Assembly (NCBI GenBank): GCA_037139195.1
Contig: JBAXGW010000058.1
Location: 1 to 26,898 of the forward strand
Length of the DNA stretch: 26,898 nucleotides
From: JBAXGW01 sp037139195
GTDB lineage: Bacteria; Bacteroidota; Bacteroidia; Bacteroidales; JAHJDW01
Reading direction: 5' to 3'
In this document: piece after piece, positions 7,978 through 15,757 of the stretch
Layout: every line of letters begins with the position of its first letter
How positions within the stretch are numbered: position 1 is the first letter of the stretch
The notes under the pieces: model-generated
Told to the model about the DNA's origin: nothing
Databases searched by the model: none
Seen by the model: only the letters and a program-made list of their open reading frames with translations
Made by a program: the position numbers and the translations under genes

Positions 7978-9138
7978 TTATTTCATATCAGCTTCCCAAA
8001 TTGAGCCTTGTTCAGGTAAAAACCTGTAAACATCTGTTATTTTAGACTTTGGAAATGCTAGAACAGCCCCAAATTGAGAAATAATCAACGACTTTTCAAT
8101 TTTCACATCGTAACCTTGTTTTACAGTAAATGTAGCTGATTCAGGTATTCTATAATAGATGCCATGTTTCTTGTTTTTAGATGCCATTTGAGCTTCAATA
8201 TAGCTTTTTAAAATTATGCTTTTCATGTTTCTTTGAATGGTAAGCACAACTGTATCACCTTCATAGCCTTCTGCAGGAAGAATGCCTTTTGCTTTGTCGA
8301 ATTTAAAAAGCACAGCCATGTCATTCGTTGCCTGGCCATCAGGAGTGTAATAAAACGTGTATACTTCAGGAACGGTTAAAGTTGTTCCAGTAAATAGTTC
8401 TAAATACTCTTGCTCTTCTTTATCTAGTTCATTAATCATTAGTTGAAGTGTGTTTTTTTCATAAGCTGTTTCTGCTTCGCCTGAAATCAGACTGAATTTG
8501 TAATTTCTAAGCTTAAAGATTGTTTCTGAAGCTTCCTTTGCTTTTTCATCATTCGATTTTTGCTTAAGCGATTTGTTAAACCTTTTCTTTTCAACCAACA
8601 CTGAGTCAACCATTACTTTTTCAATCACAGTGTCAATATCCACTTTTAAACTACTAGTAACAAATGTCTTAGAAAATGCTTCAATTTCTGATTCGGTATA
8701 ATTATGATAATCCCTAACAGGTTTTTGCTTTTTATCTAATGCAATATTTTGATTGATGGAAGAAATAATGCCAGCAGTATTTACTTGGATATTATAATTG
8801 TTTTTATTAGTACATTTAGGCATTTCAATATAGTAATAATTTTCAGGATCAGGAATCACAGTCGTTGTCATTTCAATATTGCTAATTTCGTTAGTAATAG
8901 TGTCGTTTTTAATAACTTCTGCAATGTTTAAATATTTTTCTGCAAATTGAGCATAAGGTCCTTTTGCATAATGAACTTTATTAACTGTAACTTCAATTTT
9001 AAGCATTGTTTTAGGTAATGCGTAGTAAAAGCCTCTGCCTTGAGCAACGTCACTTTTTTCGTTTATATGATAAACATTAACGAATTTCGAATTGCAGGAA
9101 AACATAAAAACCAAAGAGATAAAAATTATTTTTTTCAT
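7978..9138 (-). CDS. DUF4831-family lipoprotein
   Basis: The 386-residue protein has a short lipoprotein signal (KKIIFISLVFMFSC, lipid Cys at residue 15). Its early segments, RGFYYALPKTMLKIEVTV and YAKGPYAQFAEKYLNI, match my memory of the DUF4831 family, which is found in Bacteroidota and has no known function. The rest looks like a beta-rich envelope protein without catalytic motifs. The start overlaps the stop of the sodium:solute symporter by ATGA, so the two are translationally coupled. That suggests an envelope function linked to the transporter, but the sequence gives no direct proof. Confidence 0.78.
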   Translation of the reverse strand: MKKIIFISLVFMFSCNSKFVNVYHINEKSDVAQGRGFYYALPKTMLKIEVTVNKVHYAKGPYAQFAEKYLNIAEVIKNDTITNEISNIEMTTTVIPDPENYYYIEMPKCTNKNNYNIQVNTAGIISSINQNIALDKKQKPVRDYHNYTESEIEAFSKTFVTSSLKVDIDTVIEKVMVDSVLVEKKRFNKSLKQKSNDEKAKEASETIFKLRNYKFSLISGEAETAYEKNTLQLMINELDKEEQEYLELFTGTTLTVPEVYTFYYTPDGQATNDMAVLFKFDKAKGILPAEGYEGDTVVLTIQRNMKSIILKSYIEAQMASKNKKHGIYYRIPESATFTVKQGYDVKIEKSLIISQFGAVLAFPKSKITDVYRFLPEQGSIWEADMK

Positions 9139-10601
9139 AATGATATTGTTTTTTTATTTTTCAATGATGATAAGTATAAGAATAAAAACATGAGGAAGCC
9201 ATTTAATATTAATAGCTCAAATCCAAATTCGTATTCTTTAAAAGTCGATTTTAATGTTAATTCAATTAAATAGCATAAAATTGGAGAGAGTATTGCCATA
9301 AATGGAATATATCTGTCAACGGGAATTCGTTTTGTAAATAAACCAAAAGCATATAAACCTAAAAGAGGGCCATACGTATAACCAGCAATAGTAAATAAGG
9401 TATCGATAATTGCTTTTTTGTTGAGAGTATTTAAAATAACAATTACAATTAGAAAAAGCATTGCAAATCCTAAGTGAACATTTTTTCTGATTCTTATTTT
9501 TTTATCGTCAGACCAATCTGTTCTTTTGTCAACTCGAAGCAAGTCGATGCTAAAAGAGGTGGTAAGCGAAGTTAATGCGCCATCTGCACTAGGAAATGCT
9601 GCTGAAATAAGACCAATAATAAATGATAATGCAGCAATTGCTCCAAGAGAATTAACAGCTAAAGTGGGAAATAATTTATCTGATTTATCGGGTAAAGTAA
9701 TTCCTTTTTCTTGAGCGTACAAATACATTGCAGCACCTAAAAACAAAAACATTAAATTGATAACAACGATAATTGCGCTAAATGTGAGCATGTTTTTTTG
9801 AGCATCTTTAATGTTTTTACAGCTTAGGTTTTTTTGCATCATTTCTTGGTCTAAGCCTGTCATAACAATAGTAATGAACATTCCGCTAAGAATATATTTA
9901 ATAAAATGAGTTTTTTTAAGCCAGTTGGTTTCAATAAGTTTAGTATAGCCAGCAATATCTGCTTTTTCATACAAGCCAACTAAATTAATATTTAAATCTT
10001 TGCAAATGACATATAATGTGATTATTACAGCTGCTAACATAAAGGTAGTTTGTAATGTGTCAGTATAAACTATAGTTTTAATTCCTCCATTGTATGTTAG
10101 TATCAATATTAAGGAGATGAATAATGCTGCAGTTACAATAAAAGGAACATTCCAAGCATCGAAAACAAAAAACTGTAGAACCATTACTACTAAAAACATT
10201 CGCACAGCAGCACCTAAAACCCTAGATATGATGAAAAAAACGGATCCCGTTTTATAAGCCCAAAAACCAAAACGTTGTTCAAGGTACGAGTAAATCGATG
10301 TTAAATTAAGTCGATAATATAATGGAAGCAAAATTTTTGCAATTACGAGATAGCCTAAAAAATAACCCAAAACCATCATGAAGTAGGTAAATCCAGTATC
10401 TTTAACCCAACCAGGAACAGATAAAAAAGTAACTCCTGAAAGAGAAGCTCCTATCATGCCGTAAGCAACAATAAACCACGGCGATTTTTTTTCGCCAATA
10501 AAGAAAGTATTGTTAGTTGCATTTTTGCCTGTTAACCATGCAATTAACAGAAGTATGCCGAAATACAAACCAATAAATAACAGTATTAATGCAGGCGACA
10601 T
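9135..10601 (-). CDS. Sodium:solute symporter (SSS family)
   Basis: The 488-residue membrane protein has about 13 hydrophobic segments and the SSS layout. Near the N-terminus is GASLSGVTFLSVPGWV (residues 51-66), where family members have the unwound helix of the sodium/substrate site. A long cytoplasmic-like loop with YNGGIKTIVYTDTLQ follows, and the region around FPSADGALTSL resembles the conserved late helix with the second part of the sodium site. It imports a small solute with Na+; the solute is not evident. It is first in a two-gene operon with the DUF4831 lipoprotein (ATGA overlap). A good -7 element lies just upstream. Confidence 0.9.
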   Translation of the reverse strand: MSPALILLFIGLYFGILLLIAWLTGKNATNNTFFIGEKKSPWFIVAYGMIGASLSGVTFLSVPGWVKDTGFTYFMMVLGYFLGYLVIAKILLPLYYRLNLTSIYSYLEQRFGFWAYKTGSVFFIISRVLGAAVRMFLVVMVLQFFVFDAWNVPFIVTAALFISLILILTYNGGIKTIVYTDTLQTTFMLAAVIITLYVICKDLNINLVGLYEKADIAGYTKLIETNWLKKTHFIKYILSGMFITIVMTGLDQEMMQKNLSCKNIKDAQKNMLTFSAIIVVINLMFLFLGAAMYLYAQEKGITLPDKSDKLFPTLAVNSLGAIAALSFIIGLISAAFPSADGALTSLTTSFSIDLLRVDKRTDWSDDKKIRIRKNVHLGFAMLFLIVIVILNTLNKKAIIDTLFTIAGYTYGPLLGLYAFGLFTKRIPVDRYIPFMAILSPILCYLIELTLKSTFKEYEFGFELLILNGFLMFLFLYLSSLKNKKTISL

Positions 10602-10608
10602 GTTTTTT

Positions 10609-10651
10609 TAACTTTGTTTATTGCAAAGTTAGTTATCATTAACATGGCAAA
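10609..10651 (-). promoter_or_regulatory. Bacteroidota-type promoter inside an inverted repeat, upstream of the symporter
   Basis: On the minus strand TAACTTTG (10624-10631) fits the TAnnTTTG -7 consensus exactly, and TTTG (10648-10651) lies 16 bp upstream as a possible -33 element. The -7 box is one arm of a perfect 8-bp inverted repeat with a 7-nt spacer; the other arm is at 10609-10616. The palindrome could be an operator covering the start of transcription. The leader to the ATG would be about 15-20 nt. Confidence 0.55.
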
Positions 10652-10716
10652 AAACAAAAAACAAGAAGTAATAATAAATAGAAATTAACAATTTGTTATT
10701 TAAAACAACATATTGA

Positions 10717-13152
10717 TTAATTTTTTAAGTATTTATTAATTAATTTAAATAGAATGTTTTTTTCTATTGGTTTAACTATGTAGTCATCTGCACCAATATC
10801 CATTGCTTTTTGTATTTCAGATTGAAGGGAATAGGCACTTTGTACTATTATTGGAATTGTTGAATTGATTGATTTGATTTTTTTTGTTGCATCATATCCA
10901 TTCATTTCGGGCATTCTGATGTCCATTAAAATTAAATCTATATCTTGCTTGTTGAATATATCAATAGCTTCAATGCCTGAATTGGCTCTAAAAATATTAA
11001 AGTTTGATAGATTTAACATTTTTTTAAGCAGCAAGAAGTTAAGGTCTTCATCTTCTGCTATTAAAATATTTTTCCCTGCAAGTTCAGGTAAAATTTCAAT
11101 GCATTTTTTTTCGTTTTCAACTTTGATATTTGAATTATATGGAAGAGTAAAATGAAAAGTTGTACCTTTAAGTGGTTCTGATTCAATAGATATTGAGCCT
11201 CCAAGCAATTCAACTAGGGCTTTGGAAATTGATAAACCAAGTCCAGTTCCTCCATATTTACGGCTAATAGTTAAATCGGCTTGCCTAAATCGTTCAAAAA
11301 CCTTATTGTGTAAACTTGCATCTATCCCAATTCCAGTATCTTTAACAAAAAAAACTATAAAATCACCTTTTATATTATAACCAAATTCAACAAAACCGTT
11401 GTGTGTAAATTTAATTGCGTTGCCAATTAAGTTTGCAAAAATTTGTTTTAGTTTTGATTCATCAGTGTTTACATATGTGTTTATTTGCAATTTTTTGTCT
11501 AATCGAAGCGATATGTTTTTTTTAGTTGCCTGATTATTAAATATTATAAATAGGTCATTTAAAGTGTTTGTTACGTTTACAGTTTCCTTTTTTATGGTTT
11601 CTATACCTGTATCGATGGAAGATATTGTTAATACATCGGTAACAATTGATAATAATTGCTGGCAAGATTCTGTAATAATTTTTGAATAATTTCGTCTTAG
11701 CGAAGAGTCAATACTATCGTCGTTAATAAATTCCGAAAATCCCATAATTGCATTCATTGGAGTTCGGATTTCATGAGATAGGTTTTGCAAAAATGATGAT
11801 TTCAATCGGTCGCTTTCTTCTGCTTTTTCCTTAGCAACAATCAATTGCTCTTCAGCAAATTTGATTTGAGTTATATCAAATGCAGTTCCTATTAAACAAG
11901 GTTTGCCATTTAAAGAAATAAGCTTTGCTGAAACATTTGCCCATATATAACCTCCGTCTTTTTTGCACATGCGACATTCGTAAAAACCTGGAAGTTTTTC
12001 ACCTAATCTACGTCTACTCCAATAATCTATTACCATCTCTCTGTCATCAGGATAAATCAAATCAATGAATAACATAGTTGATAAATCCTCTAAAGAAAAC
12101 CCTGTTTCTTCTATAACAGTTTGATTTACATATTCAAATTTCTCACCATTATGAATAAAAACACCAGCGCTAGAAGTTTCTGATAGTGTGCGAAATTTCT
12201 TTTCGCTTTCCATTAAAGTTGTTTCTGAACTTCTAATGTCAGTAATATCCGTCATACTAACAGCTAGACTTCTTTTTCCGTTTGAATCGATATAATCGGA
12301 TATGTGTTTTTCACACAAACGCTTTTCTCCGTCGGCTCTTAAAAAATAAAACTCCTCATGTTGGATGTACTCTTGATTGGATTTAAATTTCAGAAAATCG
12401 TTCATTAATATTTCGATAGATTCAGGGGCAACAAACTCAGTAAAATCCTTTGCTTCCATCAATCGAGTTAAAGAATAACCTGATAGTCGAACCAGAGATT
12501 CGTTAGTCCAAACGATTTTCGCATTTTCATTAATAATACATATAGCATTATGTGAATTTCGAGAAACAGCCTTAAACATTTCAACATTATCGTTTGTTTT
12601 TTCTTGCTTTTCAATAAGCTTAATTTTAACTAAACCCATTTTTGCAATCATTTGAGTTAGTTTAACAAGAAAATCCATTATTTTCTCAATGTATTCAACA
12701 TCAAAAACTTTTACTTCTTCTAAAGCTTTAAGATACTCGTTTTCATCAAAGCCGAATTCTTTAGCTTGCTTTATAAAATAATTTACATCTGGTTTCTCAA
12801 TAAAAAATTGCCCAGTAAAAAAGTTGCCTACATGTTTGTTCTCGATAATTATAGGAACAGCAACGTCTATTAGACCATTTTTGCACGTGTATAATTTGTA
12901 TTTTTGATTTGTTTCTGGAAGTTTAGACAAAAAAGTATCGCTTTCATTGCATCTAGCTTCCGAAAGTTTATTTTTCCTATGAAACTCACTGCAAATAGAT
13001 TTCCAACTAACAGAAACTAATAATTCTCTATTTAAATCAAGAATAGCACACCCAATTCCAGAAAAACTAGCAAAACTCTCGCATAAGTCCTGTAATTCAT
13101 CCTTGTTTATTAAATCTTTTAAATTATATTCCATGAAATAAATGGTTTTCAT
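10717..13152 (-). CDS. PocR-PAS-PAS hybrid histidine kinase with C-terminal receiver
   Basis: This is an 811-residue cytoplasmic sensor kinase. Residues 13-180 match the PocR ligand-binding domain, with conserved cysteines (Cys54 in SICSEFHR, Cys68 in RCNESD, Cys90) and the GLIDVAVPI and GNFFTGQF segments. Two PAS domains follow (about 189-307 and 315-432). The kinase core has phospho-His460 (SHEIRTPMN), N-box NLIGNAIKF, D605 (DTGIG) and GTGLGLS. The receiver has Asp744 (LMDIRMPE) and Lys794. There are no membrane segments, so the signal is probably a small intracellular molecule sensed by PocR. No output regulator lies beside it. The start could also be Met7 (MEYNLKDL). Confidence 0.93.
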   Translation of the reverse strand: MKTIYFMEYNLKDLINKDELQDLCESFASFSGIGCAILDLNRELLVSVSWKSICSEFHRKNKLSEARCNESDTFLSKLPETNQKYKLYTCKNGLIDVAVPIIIENKHVGNFFTGQFFIEKPDVNYFIKQAKEFGFDENEYLKALEEVKVFDVEYIEKIMDFLVKLTQMIAKMGLVKIKLIEKQEKTNDNVEMFKAVSRNSHNAICIINENAKIVWTNESLVRLSGYSLTRLMEAKDFTEFVAPESIEILMNDFLKFKSNQEYIQHEEFYFLRADGEKRLCEKHISDYIDSNGKRSLAVSMTDITDIRSSETTLMESEKKFRTLSETSSAGVFIHNGEKFEYVNQTVIEETGFSLEDLSTMLFIDLIYPDDREMVIDYWSRRRLGEKLPGFYECRMCKKDGGYIWANVSAKLISLNGKPCLIGTAFDITQIKFAEEQLIVAKEKAEESDRLKSSFLQNLSHEIRTPMNAIMGFSEFINDDSIDSSLRRNYSKIITESCQQLLSIVTDVLTISSIDTGIETIKKETVNVTNTLNDLFIIFNNQATKKNISLRLDKKLQINTYVNTDESKLKQIFANLIGNAIKFTHNGFVEFGYNIKGDFIVFFVKDTGIGIDASLHNKVFERFRQADLTISRKYGGTGLGLSISKALVELLGGSISIESEPLKGTTFHFTLPYNSNIKVENEKKCIEILPELAGKNILIAEDEDLNFLLLKKMLNLSNFNIFRANSGIEAIDIFNKQDIDLILMDIRMPEMNGYDATKKIKSINSTIPIIVQSAYSLQSEIQKAMDIGADDYIVKPIEKNILFKLINKYLKN

Positions 13153-13264
13153 TTAATGCGATAAATATATGAAAATTTTTAACAATGAAAAAACAAATTT
13201 TATTACTTGACCAAAATATAAAAATAGATTAACAAGTAATTCTTTTCTCTAAACAAAAACTAAT

Positions 13265-13272
13265 TATCTTTG
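13265..13272 (+). promoter_or_regulatory. -7 element TATCTTTG upstream of the interrupted exonuclease
   Basis: TATCTTTG is an exact TAnnTTTG -7 box, 20 bp before the ATG of the exonuclease gene. I do not see a clear TTTG -33 box at the expected distance. The predicted leader is very short. Confidence 0.5.
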
Positions 13273-13291
13273 TGTTTTAAAAAACTAAATA

Positions 13292-13861
13292 ATGTATTTA
13301 TTTTTTGACACTGAAACAACGGGTCTGCCTAAAAATTGGAAAGCACCTGTAACCGATACTAATAACTGGCCTCGTTTGGTTCAATTAGCATGGCTTGTAT
13401 ATAATGAAAAAGGAGAGCTAATTGATGCTCAAGATTTTATTATAAAACCTGATGGCTTTACTATTCCTGCTGAAGCTTCGCGTGTTCATGGAATAAACAC
13501 ACAAAGAGCATTAGAAGAAGGTGTTGAGCTCACCGAAGTTTTAGTTAAATTTAACGAACATATCAGCAATATGCCATATTTGGTTGCTCACAATATGAGT
13601 TTCGATGAGAAAATTGTTGGTGCAGAGTTTGTGCGTACTCAAATAAATTCAGATTTATTTTTTTAAAAACGTCTATGCACAATGAATGCATCTACTAATT
13701 ATTGTAGAATACCTGGTCCTTATGGCTTTAAATGGCCAAAACTTTCTGAATTGCATGTTAAACTTTTTGGCGTTGATTTTGAAGAAGCTCATAATGCAGC
13801 AGCAGATATAAACGCTACAGCAAAGTGCTTTTGGGCAATGAGAGAAAAAGGTTTAATTTAA
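13292..13861 (+). pseudogene. DnaQ-like 3'-5' exonuclease interrupted by an in-frame TAA
   Basis: The full frame would encode a 189-residue DEDD exonuclease of the RNase T/DNA polymerase III epsilon type. Exo I is FFDTETTG (Asp6, Glu8), Exo II is VAHNMSFDEKI (Asp105), and Exo III lies in EEAHNAAADI (His167, Asp172). Codon 125 (13664-13666) is TAA. The same frame continues beyond it without any shift: KRLCTMNAST, then the family-like PGPYGFKWPKL and the last catalytic motif. The truncated 124-residue product would lack Exo III and should be inactive. The stop lies between a T-run and an A-run. Nonsense mutation is the simplest view; a sequencing error or read-through is possible. Confidence 0.85.
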
Positions 13862-13923
13862 AAAATACAACTTTTGAATTTTAGCAAACATCAAGAAATA
13901 TTATAACTAAATATCAAGAATTC

Positions 13924-14304
13924 ATGAAAGATTTTAAAAAATATTATATTATACCAGCAACTCCAGAGGAGTTATATTTGGCATTGACAAATCCTCTTTC
14001 AATAAAATTATGGAGTGGAGATGAAGCAGAAATGTCAACAGAAGTTGGTTCCGAGTTTTCGCTTTGGGAGGGTAGTATTGAAGGTAAAAACCTTGAATTT
14101 GAATATGGAAAAAAAATCGTTCAACAATGGTATTTTGGAGAACAAGAAGAAGATTCAATAGTAACCTTTTTACTTCATGAACACAAACAAGCTACTTCAT
14201 TAGAAATAAGACATACAAACATTCCAGATGAAGACTACGATGATATTGTAGAAGGCTGGAACAGAATGTATATTCCTAGTTTAATTGAATTTTACAAAGA
14301 ATAA
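13924..14304 (+). CDS. START-like/SRPBCC (AHSA1-type) protein
   Basis: This small 126-residue soluble protein has the features of a single helix-grip SRPBCC domain: an opening strand (KDFKKYYIIPATPEELYLAL), the Trp in SIKLWSG, alternating beta strands, and a long C-terminal helix starting at EGWNRMYIPSLIEF. AHSA1-type members bind hydrophobic ligands or act as cochaperone-like proteins; the ligand here is unknown. It follows the interrupted exonuclease on the same strand after 62 bp and ends 27 bp from the convergent hutI stop. Confidence 0.82.
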   Translation: MKDFKKYYIIPATPEELYLALTNPLSIKLWSGDEAEMSTEVGSEFSLWEGSIEGKNLEFEYGKKIVQQWYFGEQEEDSIVTFLLHEHKQATSLEIRHTNIPDEDYDDIVEGWNRMYIPSLIEFYKE

Positions 14305-14331
14305 AAGCGAGCTTTATCATCAAATATTGAC

Positions 14332-15579
14332 TTAAAACTTCTGAATCTTTCCATTTAAAAATACCGTTTCCACTTTATTGTTCCCAAAAGAATAAGGCAT
14401 AAATTCGTAGCTGGAAATAGGTTTTGTAATAAAGAAATTGGCTTTTTTACCAATTGCTATGCTTCCTAATTCTTCGCTAATACCCATAGCATAAGCCGAA
14501 TTGATGGTAGTCGCATGAATAGCCTCTTCTGGCAGCAACTTATACTTAATACATCCCATAGAAAGAATCAATTGCATATTGCCAGAAGGAGCAGAGCCTG
14601 GATTGAAATCGCTTGCAAGGGCTACTGGTAAACCTGAGTCAATAAGTTTTCTTGCTGGACCATAAATCATTCCTAAGAAGAAAGCAGCACCAGGCAAGAA
14701 AGTTGGCATTGTTTCTGATTCCAACAAACAATTAATTTCTTCTTCACCTGTATATTCTAAATGATCTACCGAAAGTGCATTGTATTTTACGCCTGCCTGA
14801 ATTCCACCCGAATAATCCAATTCGTTTGCATGAATTTTTGGACGTAAACCATATTTCATTCCAGCCATAAGCATACGTTCAGTTTCTTCAACAGTGAAAA
14901 AACCTTTGTCGCAAAATACATCAATATAATCAGCTAAATCTTCGGCTGCAACCATTGGAATCATTTCGTTTATAATATGGTCAACGTATTCGCCTTGTTT
15001 ACCTTTATACTCAGCAGGAACTGCATGTGCGCCAAGAAAAGTAGCTTTTATTGTAAGTGGAGAATCATTTTTTAATTTTTTAATAACCCGAAGCATTTTA
15101 AGTTCTGCTTCTGTAGAAAGTCCATAACCACTTTTTATTTCAACAGCACCAGTTCCGTAAGAAGCTATTTCTTTAAGTCGAGTCATTGCTGAATTATAAA
15201 GCTCTTCTTCAGTAGCTTCTGCCAAACGTTTCGCAGAATTTAATATTCCACCGCCCCGTTTTGCAATTTCCTCATACGATAAGCCTTTTATTTTGTCGAT
15301 ATATTCAATTTCACGACTACCAGCATAAACCAAATGAGTATGTGAATCGCAAAAACTAGGGAAAACCATTTTTCCAGTTGCGTCAATAGTTTTTAGCTTG
15401 CTTTCTTCATTCATAAACAAATCGTCCATTTTGCCAAAATCAGCAATTTTTCCGTTTTTAATTAAAAGAAATGCGTTTTTTATGGTTTGTAACTTACTCA
15501 TTTCCTTGCCACAAACTTTTAGTTTAGGCTTTGTTTCAACCTGAATAAGTTCTTTGATGTTTTTTATCAGAATTGTCAT
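14332..15579 (-). CDS. hutI: Imidazolonepropionase
   Basis: HutI opens the ring of 4-imidazolone-5-propanoate to N-formimino-L-glutamate, the third step of histidine breakdown. The 415-residue protein has the amidohydrolase metal motif HTH (residues 80-82, FCDSHTHLVYAGSR), His250 in KIHANEL, His273 in SVDHLEY and Asp324 in ASDFNPGSAP. The segment RGGGILNSAKR and the substrate-linked YGTGAVEIKSGYGL are typical of HutI. Length matches the family. The other hut genes (hutH, hutU and a formimino-glutamate enzyme) are not in this window. It is flanked by a convergent START-like gene and a divergent asmA-like gene. Confidence 0.95.
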   Translation of the reverse strand: MTILIKNIKELIQVETKPKLKVCGKEMSKLQTIKNAFLLIKNGKIADFGKMDDLFMNEESKLKTIDATGKMVFPSFCDSHTHLVYAGSREIEYIDKIKGLSYEEIAKRGGGILNSAKRLAEATEEELYNSAMTRLKEIASYGTGAVEIKSGYGLSTEAELKMLRVIKKLKNDSPLTIKATFLGAHAVPAEYKGKQGEYVDHIINEMIPMVAAEDLADYIDVFCDKGFFTVEETERMLMAGMKYGLRPKIHANELDYSGGIQAGVKYNALSVDHLEYTGEEEINCLLESETMPTFLPGAAFFLGMIYGPARKLIDSGLPVALASDFNPGSAPSGNMQLILSMGCIKYKLLPEEAIHATTINSAYAMGISEELGSIAIGKKANFFITKPISSYEFMPYSFGNNKVETVFLNGKIQKF

Positions 15580-15682
15580 AATAATACATTGAATTGAAAT
15601 ACATTGCGAAAGTAATAAATTTGATAGAAATAAAGTGTGAAAATGCTTAGTTTTTTATTGAAAATTTTATCGCTGCTTTTTA

Positions 15683-15712
15683 TTTGTTATTAACGATAAT
15701 TCTGTATTTTTA
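15683..15712 (+). promoter_or_regulatory. Candidate promoter of the AsmA-like gene
   Basis: TTTG (15683-15686) is followed after 18 bp by TATTTTTA (15705-15712), a one-mismatch -7 box. The pair lies 46 bp upstream of the AsmA ATG, in the divergent gap with hutI. Spacing fits the Bacteroidota sigma factor; the -7 box lacks its final G. Confidence 0.4.
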
Positions 15713-15757
15713 CAAAATATAACAACTTTAGGTTTAAACTAAATAACTTCTAATATT

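Noticed and set aside
13650..13690. Programmed -1 or +1 frameshift in the exonuclease
   Set aside because: The downstream coding part is in the same frame as the upstream part, so a single shift would not restore it.
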